Shown: positions 35,640-45,024 of the stretch, one piece after another | Numbering within the stretch: the first letter of the stretch is position 1 | How the letters are laid out: each line of letters begins with the position of its first letter | From: Solidesulfovibrio alcoholivorans DSM 5433 | GTDB taxonomy: Bacteria; Desulfobacterota; Desulfovibrionia; Desulfovibrionales; Desulfovibrionaceae | NCBI RefSeq assembly: GCF_000702665.1 | Contig: NZ_JNJA01000016.1 | Location: 1-64,000, forward strand | Length of the DNA stretch: 64,000 bases | Direction of reading: 5' to 3' | Notes under the pieces: model-generated | Database searches by the model: none | Told to the model about the DNA's origin: nothing | The model's input: the letters and a program-made list of their open reading frames with translations, nothing else | Position numbers and translations under genes: made by a program

Positions 35640-38183
35640 ATGCATCTGCTCCAAGATTGTTGCCTGGCCGCGCGCCTTGCCCGGCGGGAATTGCGCGCCG
35701 GGCTGCGTGGATTCGGCGTTTTCCTGGCCTGTCTGGCCCTTGGCGTCGGCGCTGTGGCCGGCGTCGGCAGCCTGGCGGCCTCGTACGGCGCGGCCCTGGC
35801 CCGGGATGCGGCCGCACTGCTCGGCGGCGACCTGGAGGCGACCCTGGCCCAGCGGCCGGCAAGCCCGGAGGAACTGGCGGCCCTGACAGCCCTCGGCCGC
35901 GTCTCCCACCTCGTCTCCATGCAGACCATGGCCCGCCGCGCCGCAGGGCCGGGCAAACGCGCCCTGGCCACGCTCAGGGCCGTGGACGATGCCTATCCCC
36001 TCTACGGCAGTGTCGCCCTCGATCCGCCCCTGCCCCTGGCCGAAGTCCTGGCGGTGCGCGAGGGGCTGCCCGGCGCGGCGGCCGCGCCGGAACTGCTTGC
36101 GCGCCTTGGCGTCGGCGTGGGCGACAGCATCAAGGTGGCCGACGCGTCCTATACCATACGCGCGAAGCTCGGCCGCGAACCCGATGCCGCGACCGGGCTG
36201 TCCACGCTCGGGCCGCACCTGCTCGTGCAGGACGACACCCTGGAAAAGGCGGGCCTTGCCGGCCCGGGCAGCCTCACGCGCCACTTCTACCGGGTCAAGC
36301 TGCCGCCCGGCGCGGACGCCAGAGCGGACGCCGCGCGGCTCAAGCGGGACTTCCCGGAGGCCGGCTGGCGCATCCGCGACGCCTCGGCCGCCCAGCCGGG
36401 ACTTGCCCGCTTCATGGACCGGCTGACGACCGCGACCGGCCTGGTCGCCCTGGCCGCGCTGCTGCTCGGCGGCATCGGCGTGTCCCAGGCCGCCTCGGGC
36501 TACCTCGCCGGGCGCACGGCCGCCATCGCCGTGCTCAAATGCGTGGGCGCATCCCGGCGCGTGGCCTGGATCACGTATTTCCTGGTCATCGCCGCCCTGG
36601 CGGGCTGCGGCATCCTGGCCGGGCTGGCGCTCGGCGCGGCTGTGCCGCCCCTGGCCGGGCCGCTGCTTTCCCGGTTCCTGCCAACGGCCCTGCCGCCGGG
36701 ACCCTTTCCGGCCGCGCTTGGCTTGGCCGGACTTTGCGGCGCGCTGACCACCCTGGCCTTTTCCCTGCCGCATCTGGCCATGGCCGCGGGCGTGCCGCCG
36801 CTGCTGCTTTTCCGCGGCTATGCCGTTCCGACCCTGCCCCGGCCGTCCCTGGCCGCACGGCTGCCTGGGTTTGCCTGCATGGCCGCCCTGGCGGCCCTGG
36901 CCGTGGCCGCCTCGCCGAGCCGCCGCCTCGGGTTGTGGTTCGTCGTGGCGGTCCTTGGCGCGGCCCTCGTCTTTCGCCTGTTCGCCGTGCTGGCCGTGCT
37001 GCTGGCCCGGCTTCCCGGCCGCCGCCACGGCCCCGTGGGGCTTGCCCTTCGCGCCCTGTCGCGCCCGGGCAACCAGGTGGGGCCCGTGCTCGCCGCGCTC
37101 GGGCTCGGCCTGACCACACTTTGCGCCATGACCCTGGTCGAGGCCAATTTCCGCCAGGCCGCGACCGAGGACATTCCCCGCGCCGCGCCGGCCTTTTTCT
37201 TCGTGGACATCCAGCCCGGCCAGATCGCGGACTTTCAGGCCGCAACCCGGGCCATCGCGGGCGTCACGCGCGTGGAGACCTCGCCCATGATCCGGGGGCG
37301 CATCACCCGGGTCAAGGACGTGCCGGCCGAGGCGGTGGACGTCGACGAGGACGTGCGCTGGGCCGTGCAGGGCGACCGGGGCCTGACCTATGCCGCCCGG
37401 GAGCCCCGAGGCAGCAGGCTCGTCGCCGGCGCGTGGTGGCCGGAAAACTATGCCGGGCCGCCGCTGGTCTCGGTGGAGGAAGGCGTGGCCAAGGGCCTGG
37501 GGCTTGGCGTCGGCGACACGGTGACGGTCAACGTGCTCGGCCGGGAGATCACGGCCGAAGTGGCCAGCCTGCGCCGCGTCAACTGGCTGAGCCTCGGCAT
37601 CAACTACGTGTTCGTCTTTTCCCCGGGCAGCCTCGTCGGGCTGCCCATGACCCACCTGGCCACGGCCTACGTGGATGGCGCAGCCCCGGGCAATCCCGGC
37701 GAGGCGGTCTTCGCCGCCGTCACGGACCGCTTTCCCAACGTCACGGCCATCGGCGTCGGCGACGCCCTGGCCGACGTGATGGCCATCGCCGAAAAGGTGG
37801 CGCGCGCCGTGACCGTGGCCGCGGCGGCCACGCTGGCCGTGGGCATGCTGGTGCTCGTGCAGACCATGGCCGCGGGCATGCGGCGGCGGCGCTACGAGGC
37901 GGTGCTGTGCAAGGTGTGCGGCGCAAGTCGGCGGCAGGTGCTTGCCATGCTGCTTGCGGAAAACGCCTTTCTCGGCGTGCTGGCGGGGCTCACGGCTCTG
38001 GGGCTGGGGGCGGCGCTGGCCTGGGCGTTCGTGACGGCGTTTCTGGAACTGCCGTTCCGGTTTTTCCCGGGACCGGCCCTGGTCACGGTCGGGTTGGCCA
38101 CTGCCCTGACGCTGGCGTTGGGGCTTGCCGGCGTGGCCCGCGCCCTGGCCGAGAAGGCCCTGCCGCTTCTGCGCAATGAATGA
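35640..38183 (+). CDS. FtsX/MacB-type ABC transporter permease
   Basis: 847 residues from the ATG with GAAGG upstream. It has the layout of YbbP-type permeases: an N-terminal helix (about 18-40), a periplasmic domain, three helices (about 262-375), another set near 410-475, a second large periplasmic domain (about 480-720) and three C-terminal helices, about ten in all. FtsX-fold permeases work with a cytoplasmic ATPase to drive lipoprotein or envelope processes. No ATPase gene such as ybbA is adjacent, so its partner must be elsewhere or missing. It faces a divergent chemoreceptor gene and is probably a single-gene unit. Confidence 0.88.
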   Translation: MHLLQDCCLAARLARRELRAGLRGFGVFLACLALGVGAVAGVGSLAASYGAALARDAAALLGGDLEATLAQRPASPEELAALTALGRVSHLVSMQTMARRAAGPGKRALATLRAVDDAYPLYGSVALDPPLPLAEVLAVREGLPGAAAAPELLARLGVGVGDSIKVADASYTIRAKLGREPDAATGLSTLGPHLLVQDDTLEKAGLAGPGSLTRHFYRVKLPPGADARADAARLKRDFPEAGWRIRDASAAQPGLARFMDRLTTATGLVALAALLLGGIGVSQAASGYLAGRTAAIAVLKCVGASRRVAWITYFLVIAALAGCGILAGLALGAAVPPLAGPLLSRFLPTALPPGPFPAALGLAGLCGALTTLAFSLPHLAMAAGVPPLLLFRGYAVPTLPRPSLAARLPGFACMAALAALAVAASPSRRLGLWFVVAVLGAALVFRLFAVLAVLLARLPGRRHGPVGLALRALSRPGNQVGPVLAALGLGLTTLCAMTLVEANFRQAATEDIPRAAPAFFFVDIQPGQIADFQAATRAIAGVTRVETSPMIRGRITRVKDVPAEAVDVDEDVRWAVQGDRGLTYAAREPRGSRLVAGAWWPENYAGPPLVSVEEGVAKGLGLGVGDTVTVNVLGREITAEVASLRRVNWLSLGINYVFVFSPGSLVGLPMTHLATAYVDGAAPGNPGEAVFAAVTDRFPNVTAIGVGDALADVMAIAEKVARAVTVAAAATLAVGMLVLVQTMAAGMRRRRYEAVLCKVCGASRRQVLAMLLAENAFLGVLAGLTALGLGAALAWAFVTAFLELPFRFFPGPALVTVGLATALTLALGLAGVARALAEKALPLLRNE

Positions 38184-38193
38184 CGCGCCGCGC

Positions 38194-38601
38194 TCAGTCG
38201 TCCGCGCCTGCGGGGCGCTCGGGCAGGCTCAGCCTGTAGCGGGCCTCCAGGCGATCGTAGACGGCGAGCTGGCGGGGCGAGAGCATGGGCCGGATCTTCA
38301 CGTCGCCCCGGCGCAAAATCCCTTCAATCTCCGGCCTGTTGCGGCCGAGCACGCGACGGATTTCGCCGTACACTTCGTGTTTCGCTTCGAGAAAACGTTC
38401 CCGCTGCCCGGGGTCGAGATCGAGCAGGCGCATCTCCTCCGCTTCCAGGCGCGAGCGCGCCACATCGACGTCGGCGGCGTCCCTGTCGCGCAGGGCGTGG
38501 GTCATCCAGATAGACGCCCCGCCCCAGCCGAGCCCGAGGCCCAAGGCGAAGATGCAAAAAACGCCTATCGTGCCCCAGCGCCGGCTGTCGCTTTCACGCA
38601 T
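38194..38601 (-). CDS. Membrane-anchored periplasmic protein, possible metal-sensor/anti-sigma partner
   Basis: 135 residues; the ATG lies in the last codons of the sigma-factor gene (8-base overlap). A single membrane helix (about 10-30: GTIGVFCIFALGLGLGWGG) precedes a charged helical periplasmic part with LDLDPGQRERFLEAKHEVYGEIRRVLGRNRPEIEGILRRG and LSPRQLAVYDRLEARYR. The pattern recalls the periplasmic Metal_resist/CnrX/Spy-type helical hairpins. No histidine-rich metal site is seen. Translational coupling to an ECF sigma factor suggests it controls that factor. The exact family is uncertain. Confidence 0.72.
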   Translation of the reverse strand: MRESDSRRWGTIGVFCIFALGLGLGWGGASIWMTHALRDRDAADVDVARSRLEAEEMRLLDLDPGQRERFLEAKHEVYGEIRRVLGRNRPEIEGILRRGDVKIRPMLSPRQLAVYDRLEARYRLSLPERPAGADD

Positions 38602-39160
38602 AATCCTTCTCCAGAAACGCCCGCAGCTTGCGCCGGGCGCGAAAGGCCCGCACTTTGACGTTGACCCGCGACAGGCCTGTGATGGCCGCGACCTCTTCCA
38701 CGCTTTTCCCTTCAAGTCCCAGAAGGATCACGAGCGTGCGGTCCTTCTGCCCGAGTACCGTGGTCATGGCCGATTCCAGCCGGCGTCTGGCTTCGCGAGC
38801 TTCCAGGCGCTCCATGTCGCGTTCGTCGGCAAGGCCTTCCTCCAGGCCGTCCACGAGCCCGGCCTCGGCCTTGCGCCGACGCAGCCAGTCGATGCAGGTG
38901 TTGGCCGCGATGCGGTGCAGCCAGCCGCGGAAGACCGCGCCGTTGCGTAGCGCGCCGAGGTTGAGGTAGGCCTTGACGAAGACCTCCTGGGCGAGGTCCT
39001 CCATGCCATCGGGATCGTCGCAAAAACGCGAGACCAGATGGAGCACCGCGGCCTTATGCCGCGAAACCAGCGCGGCGAATGCCCGCTGATCGCCTTCCGC
39101 CGCCTCCCTGGCCAGGGAGGCGTCGTCGATGCCGTCAAGGTGTGTCCCGCTTTCCGCCAC
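38594..39160 (-). CDS. ECF-family RNA polymerase sigma factor
   Basis: 188 residues from a GTG start with GGGAAG upstream. A TTG at 39292 would add 44 low-complexity residues and is less likely. Region 2 includes HLVSRFCDDPDGMEDLAQEVFVKAYLNLGALR and the -10 helix FRGWLHRIAANTCIDWLRRR. Region 4 holds the -35 helix-turn-helix LLGLEGKSVEEVAAITGLSRVNVKVRAFRARRKLR (partly quoted: GKSVEEVAAITGLSRVNVK). Extracytoplasmic-function sigma factors direct RNA polymerase to a small stress regulon. The overlapping downstream gene for a single-pass protein is probably its regulator. The target promoters are unknown. Confidence 0.93.
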   Translation of the reverse strand: MAESGTHLDGIDDASLAREAAEGDQRAFAALVSRHKAAVLHLVSRFCDDPDGMEDLAQEVFVKAYLNLGALRNGAVFRGWLHRIAANTCIDWLRRRKAEAGLVDGLEEGLADERDMERLEAREARRRLESAMTTVLGQKDRTLVILLGLEGKSVEEVAAITGLSRVNVKVRAFRARRKLRAFLEKDYA

Positions 39161-39362
39161 GTCCTCTTCCCGCTGCGCTGCCGTATCGTGCGTCCGTAGG
39201 CGCTTCGCGCCGGAAATTCCGGCCGCCCGCGTCCGTCCGCCGGAAATTGAGGCGCGTGAGAAACCGGCCCGGTTACACCCTCCGCTCGACAAAGAGCCTC
39301 CCGGACGCTATTTCCCGGTCGCGGCGGCGCGACGCGCCCGCCAGCCCACGCCGGAGAGCGCC

Positions 39363-39896
39363 ATGCCCCCTGCCGACGACCGCAACATCTACCTCATCGG
39401 ACCCCGGGCCTCGGGCAAGACCACGCTCGGCCGGATGCTCGCCGCCCGCCTCGGTCGGCCGTTTATCGACCTGGACGCCGTTTTCGTGGAAAAACACGGG
39501 GAGACCATCGCCGACCTCGTCGGCCGAGAAGGCTGGGACGCCTTCCGCCTGGCCGAAGCAGCCATCGTGGCCGAGGCGGGAAAGCGCACGGGCCAGGTGG
39601 TGGCCACGGGCGGCGGCGCGGTGCTCATGCCGGAAAACCGGGAAGTCCTCGCACGCGGGCTGGTCTTCTATCTCCAGGCCGACCCCGAGCGGCTGGCCTC
39701 GCGGCTCATGGCCGACTGCAACGAGGCGCAGCGGCCCAAACTCACGGCACTCGGGCTGCGCGAGGAAATCGCCGCCACGCTTGCCGAGCGCGAGCCGCTC
39801 TACCTCGCCTGCGCCCACGCCAGCCTGCCCGAACGCGCCCCGGAAGAGCTGCTGGAATTCGCCCTGCGCGCCCTGGCCGCCTGGGGCAAGGAGTAA
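39363..39896 (+). CDS. aroK: Shikimate kinase
   Basis: 177 residues; the frame is open upstream, but MPPADDRNIYLIGP with GGAGA before the ATG is the natural start. Walker A GPRASGKTT (14-22), the shikimate-binding DLDAVFVEKHGETIADLVGREGWDAFR and VATGGGAVL are in order, with the lid R-containing region LYLQADPERLASRL. It phosphorylates shikimate at O3 in aromatic amino-acid synthesis. It stands alone between a divergent sigma factor and a convergent phosphofructokinase gene. Confidence 0.93.
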   Translation: MPPADDRNIYLIGPRASGKTTLGRMLAARLGRPFIDLDAVFVEKHGETIADLVGREGWDAFRLAEAAIVAEAGKRTGQVVATGGGAVLMPENREVLARGLVFYLQADPERLASRLMADCNEAQRPKLTALGLREEIAATLAEREPLYLACAHASLPERAPEELLEFALRALAAWGKE

Positions 39897-39928
39897 AAAA
39901 GGGAAAGGCGGCTCGTGCCGCCTTTCCC
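39895..39928 (-). terminator. Terminator of phosphofructokinase, overlapping the aroK stop region
   Basis: A perfect 12-bp stem GGGAAAGGCGGC/GCCGCCTTTCCC with loop TCGT (39901-39928) is followed on the minus strand by TTTTTT. It begins four bases after the aroK stop and may also slow transcription from that side, where the T tract is poor. Confidence 0.85.
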
Positions 39929-40003
39929 TCTCGGACCAGTCTCGTTGCAGGCGCGCGCCTGCGCTCCTGCATTCTCCCCTTTCCGCCGCCTCGAAACGGC
40001 CGC

Positions 40004-41344
40004 TCAGGCTGTCGGGCAGAAGATCCCGGGATCGTCGGTAAAAGGCGTCACGCTGTGCTGGCCCGTGGATTCGATGACCGCGCGCCAGTAGTCCGAGGCG
40101 ATGTTGAGCTTTTTGCGCCGCAGCGTCACGAGGTCGAGCGGCAGGTGCACGTAACGCGACCCGAGTTTCGACACCACCATGCCCGTCTTGCCGGCCATGG
40201 CCGCGTGCACGGCGTTTTGCCCCAGAAAGCCGCAGTAAACCCGGTCGTTGGCGTTGGCCGGCACCGAGCGCACGATATAGCTCGGGTCGATGAACTTGAG
40301 CGTCATGGGCATCTCCCGCGCGCGGAAATAGGCCTCGATCTCGCCGGTCAGGTAGTCGGCGATGTCCCCGAGCACGGGGTTGCCCGAGGCGTCGCGCAGG
40401 CCCGTGTCCGTCAGCAGGTTCTGCCCCGCTCCCTCGGCGGCCACGATCACGGCATGGCCCCGGTCGCGCAGGCGCAGCTCGAGAGAGGGCAGAAGCCCCC
40501 GCTCCCCGGTCATGACGAAGGGGTACTCCGGCACGAGCACGTAATTGACTTCCTTGAGCGCCAGCGTGGCCTGGGCGGCGATGAACCCGGATTCGCGGCC
40601 CATGACCTTGACCAGCCCCACGCCGTTGAGCACGCCGATGGCCTCGGTGTGGGCGCAGCGGATGGCCTCGGTGGCCTTTTCCACGGCCGTGTCGAAGCCG
40701 AAGGACTGGGGCACGAGGTTGATGTCGTTGTCGATGGTCTTGGGCACGCCGATGATGCTGATCTTGGAGCCGCGCCGCGCGATCTCTTCCTGGATGCGGC
40801 GGGCGGCCTTCATGGTGCCGTCGCCGCCGATGACGAAGAGCATGGCGACATTCAGGCGCTCCAGGGCGTCGACGATGTCCTCGGGCTTTTGCGGCCCGCG
40901 GCTGGAGCCGAGCACTGTGCCGCCAAACTGGTGGATGTCCGAGACATTCTCCGGGGTCAGTTCCACCGGCGCGTGGCCGTAGGACTCGATGAAGCCCTGC
41001 AGGCCGAAGCGGATGCCGAGCACGCCGGCCACGTGGTAGTTGTGGTGGGCCTCCATGACGATGGCCCGGATGACGTCGTTTAGGCCCGGGCACAGGCCGC
41101 CGCAGGTGACGATGGCCGCCTTGACCTTGGAGGAGTCGTAATAGATGCGGCTGCGCGGCCCGGCCGTCTCGAACGTGGCGAGGCACGGCCCCGAGCCCTC
41201 GCCGAACTCCCCGGCGTCGAGCTCCAGGCGGGCCTTGGCCTCGTCGTCGAAGCGGCAGTACGGCAGCGGCGAGGGAATCTTGGCCGGTCCGAGCACCGGT
41301 ATGGTCGTGTCCACGGCAGCGGTTACGCAGGCGGCTTCCATCAT
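40004..41344 (-). CDS. ATP-dependent 6-phosphofructokinase
   Basis: 446 residues, RBS AAGGAG six bases before the first of two ATGs. The family blocks are VTCGGLCPGLNDVIR, GSSRGPQKPEDIVD, VIGGDGTMKAA (GGDGT points to ATP; pyrophosphate enzymes have GGDD), PKTIDNDI with the catalytic aspartates, and VKVMGRESGFIAA. The roughly 70-residue N-terminal extension is typical of the longer plant/spirochete-type group rather than E. coli PfkA. It makes fructose 1,6-bisphosphate in glycolysis, used by such bacteria for internal polyglucose. Confidence 0.92.
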   Translation of the reverse strand: MMEAACVTAAVDTTIPVLGPAKIPSPLPYCRFDDEAKARLELDAGEFGEGSGPCLATFETAGPRSRIYYDSSKVKAAIVTCGGLCPGLNDVIRAIVMEAHHNYHVAGVLGIRFGLQGFIESYGHAPVELTPENVSDIHQFGGTVLGSSRGPQKPEDIVDALERLNVAMLFVIGGDGTMKAARRIQEEIARRGSKISIIGVPKTIDNDINLVPQSFGFDTAVEKATEAIRCAHTEAIGVLNGVGLVKVMGRESGFIAAQATLALKEVNYVLVPEYPFVMTGERGLLPSLELRLRDRGHAVIVAAEGAGQNLLTDTGLRDASGNPVLGDIADYLTGEIEAYFRAREMPMTLKFIDPSYIVRSVPANANDRVYCGFLGQNAVHAAMAGKTGMVVSKLGSRYVHLPLDLVTLRRKKLNIASDYWRAVIESTGQHSVTPFTDDPGIFCPTA

Positions 41345-41465
41345 GGGCGTCTCCTTGGCTGGCTAGCGTTAACAGCTTCCCCGGCCCCGGGCAACACGCC
41401 CCGGCGACGAACGCGTCAAAACGCCGCGGCGGCCCGACGTTGCGGGCCGCCGCGCAAACGTCGCC

Positions 41466-43565
41466 TCAAAAACGTTCGAATGCGTCCCGGCCGTCCGTCT
41501 CGGGCACTTTCCGTCCCGCCGCGCCGGTGCCGCCGCTTCCCGGCAGGGCGGAACGGGACGCGGTCTTGCGGGAAAAGGCGGGCCTGGAGGATGTCGCGGG
41601 TTTGCGGGGTGGTGCCGCGTCGAGCCGCACGCCGGGCATCTGGAAAAAGCTCACGCTGGCCTGCAACTGTTCCGCCTGGGCCGAGAGCTCCTCGGCCGTC
41701 GATGCCAGCTCCTCGGAGGCCGAGGCGTTTTGCTGGATGACGAGGTCGAGCTGTTGCAGGGCGCTGTTGACCTGGTTCGCGCCCTGGCTCTGCTCCTGGC
41801 TCGAGGCGCTGATTTCCTGGATGAGGTCGGCGGTGCGCTGGATGTCCGGCACGAGCTTGGACAGAAGCTCCCCGGCGCGCTGGGCCACCTGCGTGCTGTT
41901 GCGCGAAATACCGGTGATCTCCGAAGCCGCGGCCTGGCTTCGCTCGGCGAGCTTGCGCACCTCCGACGCGACTACGGCGAATCCCCGGCCGTGCTCGCCG
42001 GCCCGGGCCGCCTCCACGGCGGCATTGAGGGCCAGCAGGTCGGTCTGGCGGGCGATCTCCTCGACGATGGAAATCTTGCCGGCGATCTCCAGCATGGCGG
42101 CCACGGTCTGGGTGACGGCCGAGCCGGATTCGCGGGCGTCGGCCGCGGCCTTGACCGCCATGGCCTCGGTCTGGCGGGCGTTGTCCGCGTTCTGGTTGAT
42201 GCTCGACACCATCTCCTCCATGGCCGAGGAGGACTCCTCCACGGCCGAGGCTTGCGCCGATGCGCCCTGGGAAAGCGATTCCGAGGAGGCGCTCATTTCC
42301 TCGCTGCCCGAGGCCACGGTCTCGGCCCCCGACTGGACCTCGCCCACCACTTCGCGCAGCTTGTCCACCATGGCGGTCATGGACAAAAGCAGCGCGTCCT
42401 TGTCCGAACGCGGCGCGATGCTGACCGTCAGGTCCCCCTGGGCCAGCCTGGCGGCCGCGTCCGCGGCCGTGCGCTCGGCCGTGATCATCTGTCCCATGGC
42501 GGCGAGCAGCTTGCCGATCTCGTCGCTGCGGTCCACGGCCACGTCGTGCGACACGTCGCCCGCGGCCACGGCCTCGGCCACGCCGATGGCCCGCGCCACG
42601 CCGCCCCGGATGCCCCGGGTGATGCCCACGGCGCAGAAAAGCCCCACCAAGAGGGCCGTGGCCGACACGCACAGGGAAGTCAGGTTGACCGAACGCGCCG
42701 CCTGCTCCCGGGCGGCGGTCAGGGAAGCGATGATCTCGTCGGTCAGCTCGTTGACGCGCCTGCCGCTGTCGCCCATGGCCGCTGTCGCCGCGACCAGGAC
42801 GTCGCAGGCGCGCACGAACTCGTCGACGGTCTGGCGGTAGGCACCGGCCTTTTGTGCGACCTCGTCAAGCAAGGCCCGGTTTTCCTGCCGGGTCAGGATC
42901 TCGCGCAGGTCGGCCTGGTGCTTCTGAAAATTCTCGAGACCCGCCAGGGCCCTTTCCACCCCTTCCTTTTGCCCGGTCCAGGCAAACATGGTCATCTGCT
43001 GGCGCACGGTCAGGAAGACGTCCACGAGCGCGCCTGCGGCGAAGCCGCTTTTGGCCGTGCGCTGCGTCAAGGAGGCATCGTTGCCGCCAAGGGCCGCTTC
43101 GAAGGCGCGTTCGGCGTCGGCGCGCAGGCGCATCAACCGCTCCTGCACCGACTCGCCGCTTGCGGCAAAGGTTTTGACCGCGTTTTGCCGGGCGACGACG
43201 GCCTCATGGAATTCCTCGACCTTCTTTGCATAGCCGTCCAGTGCGGACAAGAGCTTGTCGAGCAAGACCAGTTGCCCGGAATCGTGCAACATCTCCCGCA
43301 ACGCCTTGCCTTTCCCGGCAAGCTCCTTAAGCCGGCCGCGTACGGCGTCCAGATCCTTCTGGGCGTTGCCCTGGGCGTAGCGGTTCATGTCGAGCCTTGC
43401 GGCGGCCAGGCCGTCGGCCAAATCCTGGGCTTTGTCCTCGAGTGCCGTCCGGTCCATGATGCCGCCAAGGCCGATCCGGTAGACGCCGGAAACGATCAGG
43501 GTGAACAGGATGCAAAGCCCGAAACCGGCTCCGAGCTTGAAGGCGATGCCTCGATTACTGAACAT
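41466..43565 (-). CDS. Methyl-accepting chemotaxis protein with HBM-like sensor
   Basis: 699 residues. A membrane helix (about 10-30), a periplasmic all-helical region (about 40-280) of the size and pattern of a helical bimodular sensor, a second helix (about 290-312), HAMP-like segments to about 400, and a signalling domain with [19 protein letters not shown]. The tip has D and V in place of the common N and I. The tail ends GRDAFERF after a proline/serine-rich linker, matching the chemoreceptor at 33410. The cheW gene lies 45 bases upstream on the same strand, so they probably form an operon. HBM receptors often bind organic acids; the ligand here is unknown. Confidence 0.91.
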   Translation of the reverse strand: MFSNRGIAFKLGAGFGLCILFTLIVSGVYRIGLGGIMDRTALEDKAQDLADGLAAARLDMNRYAQGNAQKDLDAVRGRLKELAGKGKALREMLHDSGQLVLLDKLLSALDGYAKKVEEFHEAVVARQNAVKTFAASGESVQERLMRLRADAERAFEAALGGNDASLTQRTAKSGFAAGALVDVFLTVRQQMTMFAWTGQKEGVERALAGLENFQKHQADLREILTRQENRALLDEVAQKAGAYRQTVDEFVRACDVLVAATAAMGDSGRRVNELTDEIIASLTAAREQAARSVNLTSLCVSATALLVGLFCAVGITRGIRGGVARAIGVAEAVAAGDVSHDVAVDRSDEIGKLLAAMGQMITAERTAADAAARLAQGDLTVSIAPRSDKDALLLSMTAMVDKLREVVGEVQSGAETVASGSEEMSASSESLSQGASAQASAVEESSSAMEEMVSSINQNADNARQTEAMAVKAAADARESGSAVTQTVAAMLEIAGKISIVEEIARQTDLLALNAAVEAARAGEHGRGFAVVASEVRKLAERSQAAASEITGISRNSTQVAQRAGELLSKLVPDIQRTADLIQEISASSQEQSQGANQVNSALQQLDLVIQQNASASEELASTAEELSAQAEQLQASVSFFQMPGVRLDAAPPRKPATSSRPAFSRKTASRSALPGSGGTGAAGRKVPETDGRDAFERF

Positions 43566-43610
43566 GTCGCACTCCCTTGGTTCTTCGGCGGGCAGCCGCC
43601 CCGCGTCGCG

Positions 43611-44111
43611 TTACGACCGCGCTTCCCCGGCTTCGGGAGCGTCCCCGGCCGCATCGGCCAGCGCACAACAATCCTTGCTGCGCACGATCTCGTCCATGTC
43701 GAGCAGGAACACGAACCGCGCGCCGTCCCGGGCCACGCCGCGCAGCATGCCGCCGCAATCCCGGGGCGGAGGCTGCACGTTGCCTCCCTCGATTTCCAGC
43801 ACCTCGCGCACGGCATCGGCCAGGAGCCCGGCCAGGACGAGGCCGTCGCCCCGGCGCAGTTCCACGATGACGATGCGGGTGTTGCGGGTATGCGCCACGG
43901 CATCGAGACCGAGCACCACGCCCAGATCCCAGGCCGTCACGGCCTCACCCCGGACGTCGACGATGCCGCGCATGGCGGCGGAGGCATGGGGAATCGCGGT
44001 GATGTCCAGGTCGTCGAGGATCTCGCGGACGCGATGGACGGATACGGCGAACACGGCGCTGCCGAGGGAAAGGGTCAGGTAGCGATCCGTTGCGGGCTGC
44101 GAAAACGCCAC
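43611..44111 (-). CDS. cheW: CheW chemotaxis adaptor
   Basis: 166 residues from a GTG (VAFSQPATDRYLTLSLGS); the upstream frame is a shadow and the ribosome-binding site is weak (GGGGCG). CheW-fold blocks are visible: LSLGSAVFAVSVHRVREIL, IPHASAAMRGIVDVRGEAVTAWDLG, TRIVIVELRRGDGLVLAGLLADAVREVLEIE and VFLLDMDEIV. It couples chemoreceptors to CheA. It is followed by a chemoreceptor gene, which suggests a dedicated pair. No CheA is encoded in the window. Confidence 0.92.
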   Translation of the reverse strand: MAFSQPATDRYLTLSLGSAVFAVSVHRVREILDDLDITAIPHASAAMRGIVDVRGEAVTAWDLGVVLGLDAVAHTRNTRIVIVELRRGDGLVLAGLLADAVREVLEIEGGNVQPPPRDCGGMLRGVARDGARFVFLLDMDEIVRSKDCCALADAAGDAPEAGEARS

Positions 44112-44533
44112 AGTACGCCCCTTGTCTGGATGTTGAGGATCGCCGGGCAGGCGCAGGCCTCCGGCGCAGAGGACGTTCCGGCAGGGCATGGCGGCAATGT
44201 CGCAAACAGCGCCGGCATCCTGCCGTCTGCCGGCGCAAGAGCCCTGCCGCATTTCTTGAAGTATTCGGTTACAATCCACCCATAATGTTTACAAGATAAT
44301 CACGTTGCTTTTTATTCGAACCAAAATACCACCAAGAAAACAGCGCGCGCGACGAAACCGGGGACTCCCGAACAGGGGCTCCCCGGCTCCGCGGCACTCG
44401 CAGGCCTGGCCTCGCGGCCTTGAAAAAAACGGGATGCAAGACGGACGGAAATGCAAGCGGGCCACGGCCTTCCCCATGCGGGACGGGGATAGGTCGGGCA
44501 GTGTCTTTATGCCGGTGAAGCTGCGCCCGACGG
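44112..44533. other. Intergenic stretch between cheW and the DUF2917 gene
   Basis: About 420 bases without a supported gene. The AT-rich centre contains a possible minus-strand sigma-70 promoter: TTGGTT (44319-44324) and GATTAT (44296-44301), 17 bases apart, pointing to cheW. A GC hairpin CCGGGGA/TCCCCGG (44358-44364/44380-44386) may end the DUF2917 transcript. Confidence 0.4.
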
Positions 44534-44896
44534 CTAATCCCAGCGCACGGCGGCCTCGGACGATTCGCCCCGGCCAGAGATGATCACCTTGCCCCCGTGC
44601 GTGAGCGTCACGCGCTGTCCCGGGGTGAGCACGCGGTCCCGGCCGTCGCCCGTGGCCGTCACCCAGACCGCGCCGCGCCGGCACTCCACCCGGCAATAGC
44701 GCGTGCCGGAAAGGCTCAGGTATTTCCCCTGGGACAGGCGCACGGTCAGGCTCTTGCCGGGGGAGAGAAGCCGCTGCCCGGCCTCGGCCACGATGCGCGC
44801 GAAGCGGCTGTCGCGCCAGCCGGACAGCCAGGCGTCCAGCAATCCGGGTTTTGCCGCCGCAAACGCCCTGTCTTCCTTGATGCGATCCGTGAACAT
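44534..44896 (-). CDS. DUF2917 protein
   Basis: 120 residues. The second half (about 45-115) fits DUF2917: LTVRLSQGKYLSLSGTRYCRVECRRGAVWVTATGDGRD, then LTPGQRVTLTHGGKVIISG (partly quoted: RRGAVWVTATGDGRDRVL). This is a small cupin-like beta fold of unknown function. The N-terminal half is helical and basic. It is divergent from a MocR-type regulator with about 130 bases between the starts. MocR regulators often act on a divergent neighbour, so control by it is likely. Confidence 0.8.
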   Translation of the reverse strand: MFTDRIKEDRAFAAAKPGLLDAWLSGWRDSRFARIVAEAGQRLLSPGKSLTVRLSQGKYLSLSGTRYCRVECRRGAVWVTATGDGRDRVLTPGQRVTLTHGGKVIISGRGESSEAAVRWD

Positions 44897-44943
44897 GGCA
44901 TCCTCCTCGGGTTCGGCCCCGGGTCCGTCCCGCGGCGCGCTTC

Positions 44944-45024
44944 CCTTGGACCAGATTCCCTGTTACCATGACAGTCACAGTTCACAAAAAAAATGAGCAT
45001 AACAGATTTCCCGGAGGCCCGGCC
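44944..45024. promoter_or_regulatory. Shared promoter region of DUF2917 and MocR genes
   Basis: Between the divergent starts lies CTGTTACCATGACAGTCACAGTTCACA-like DNA (given in part: CTGT-N7-ACAG at 44961-44975 and repeated TCACA/TTCACA steps to 44986). Repeated half-sites in such a gap are usual for MocR operators. Confidence 0.35.

Noticed and set aside
33551..38179. A 1542-codon plus-strand open frame across the chemoreceptor and permease genes
   Set aside because: It is antisense to the chemoreceptor and out of frame with the permease, has Gly/Arg/His-rich low-complexity content and no domain. Long shadow frames are expected at this GC content.
42000..42100. Near-identical chemoreceptor segments at several places as a possible DNA repeat
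   Set aside because: The similarity is in the conserved signalling-domain tip of the protein family and is divergent at the DNA level. It is homology, not a mobile repeat.
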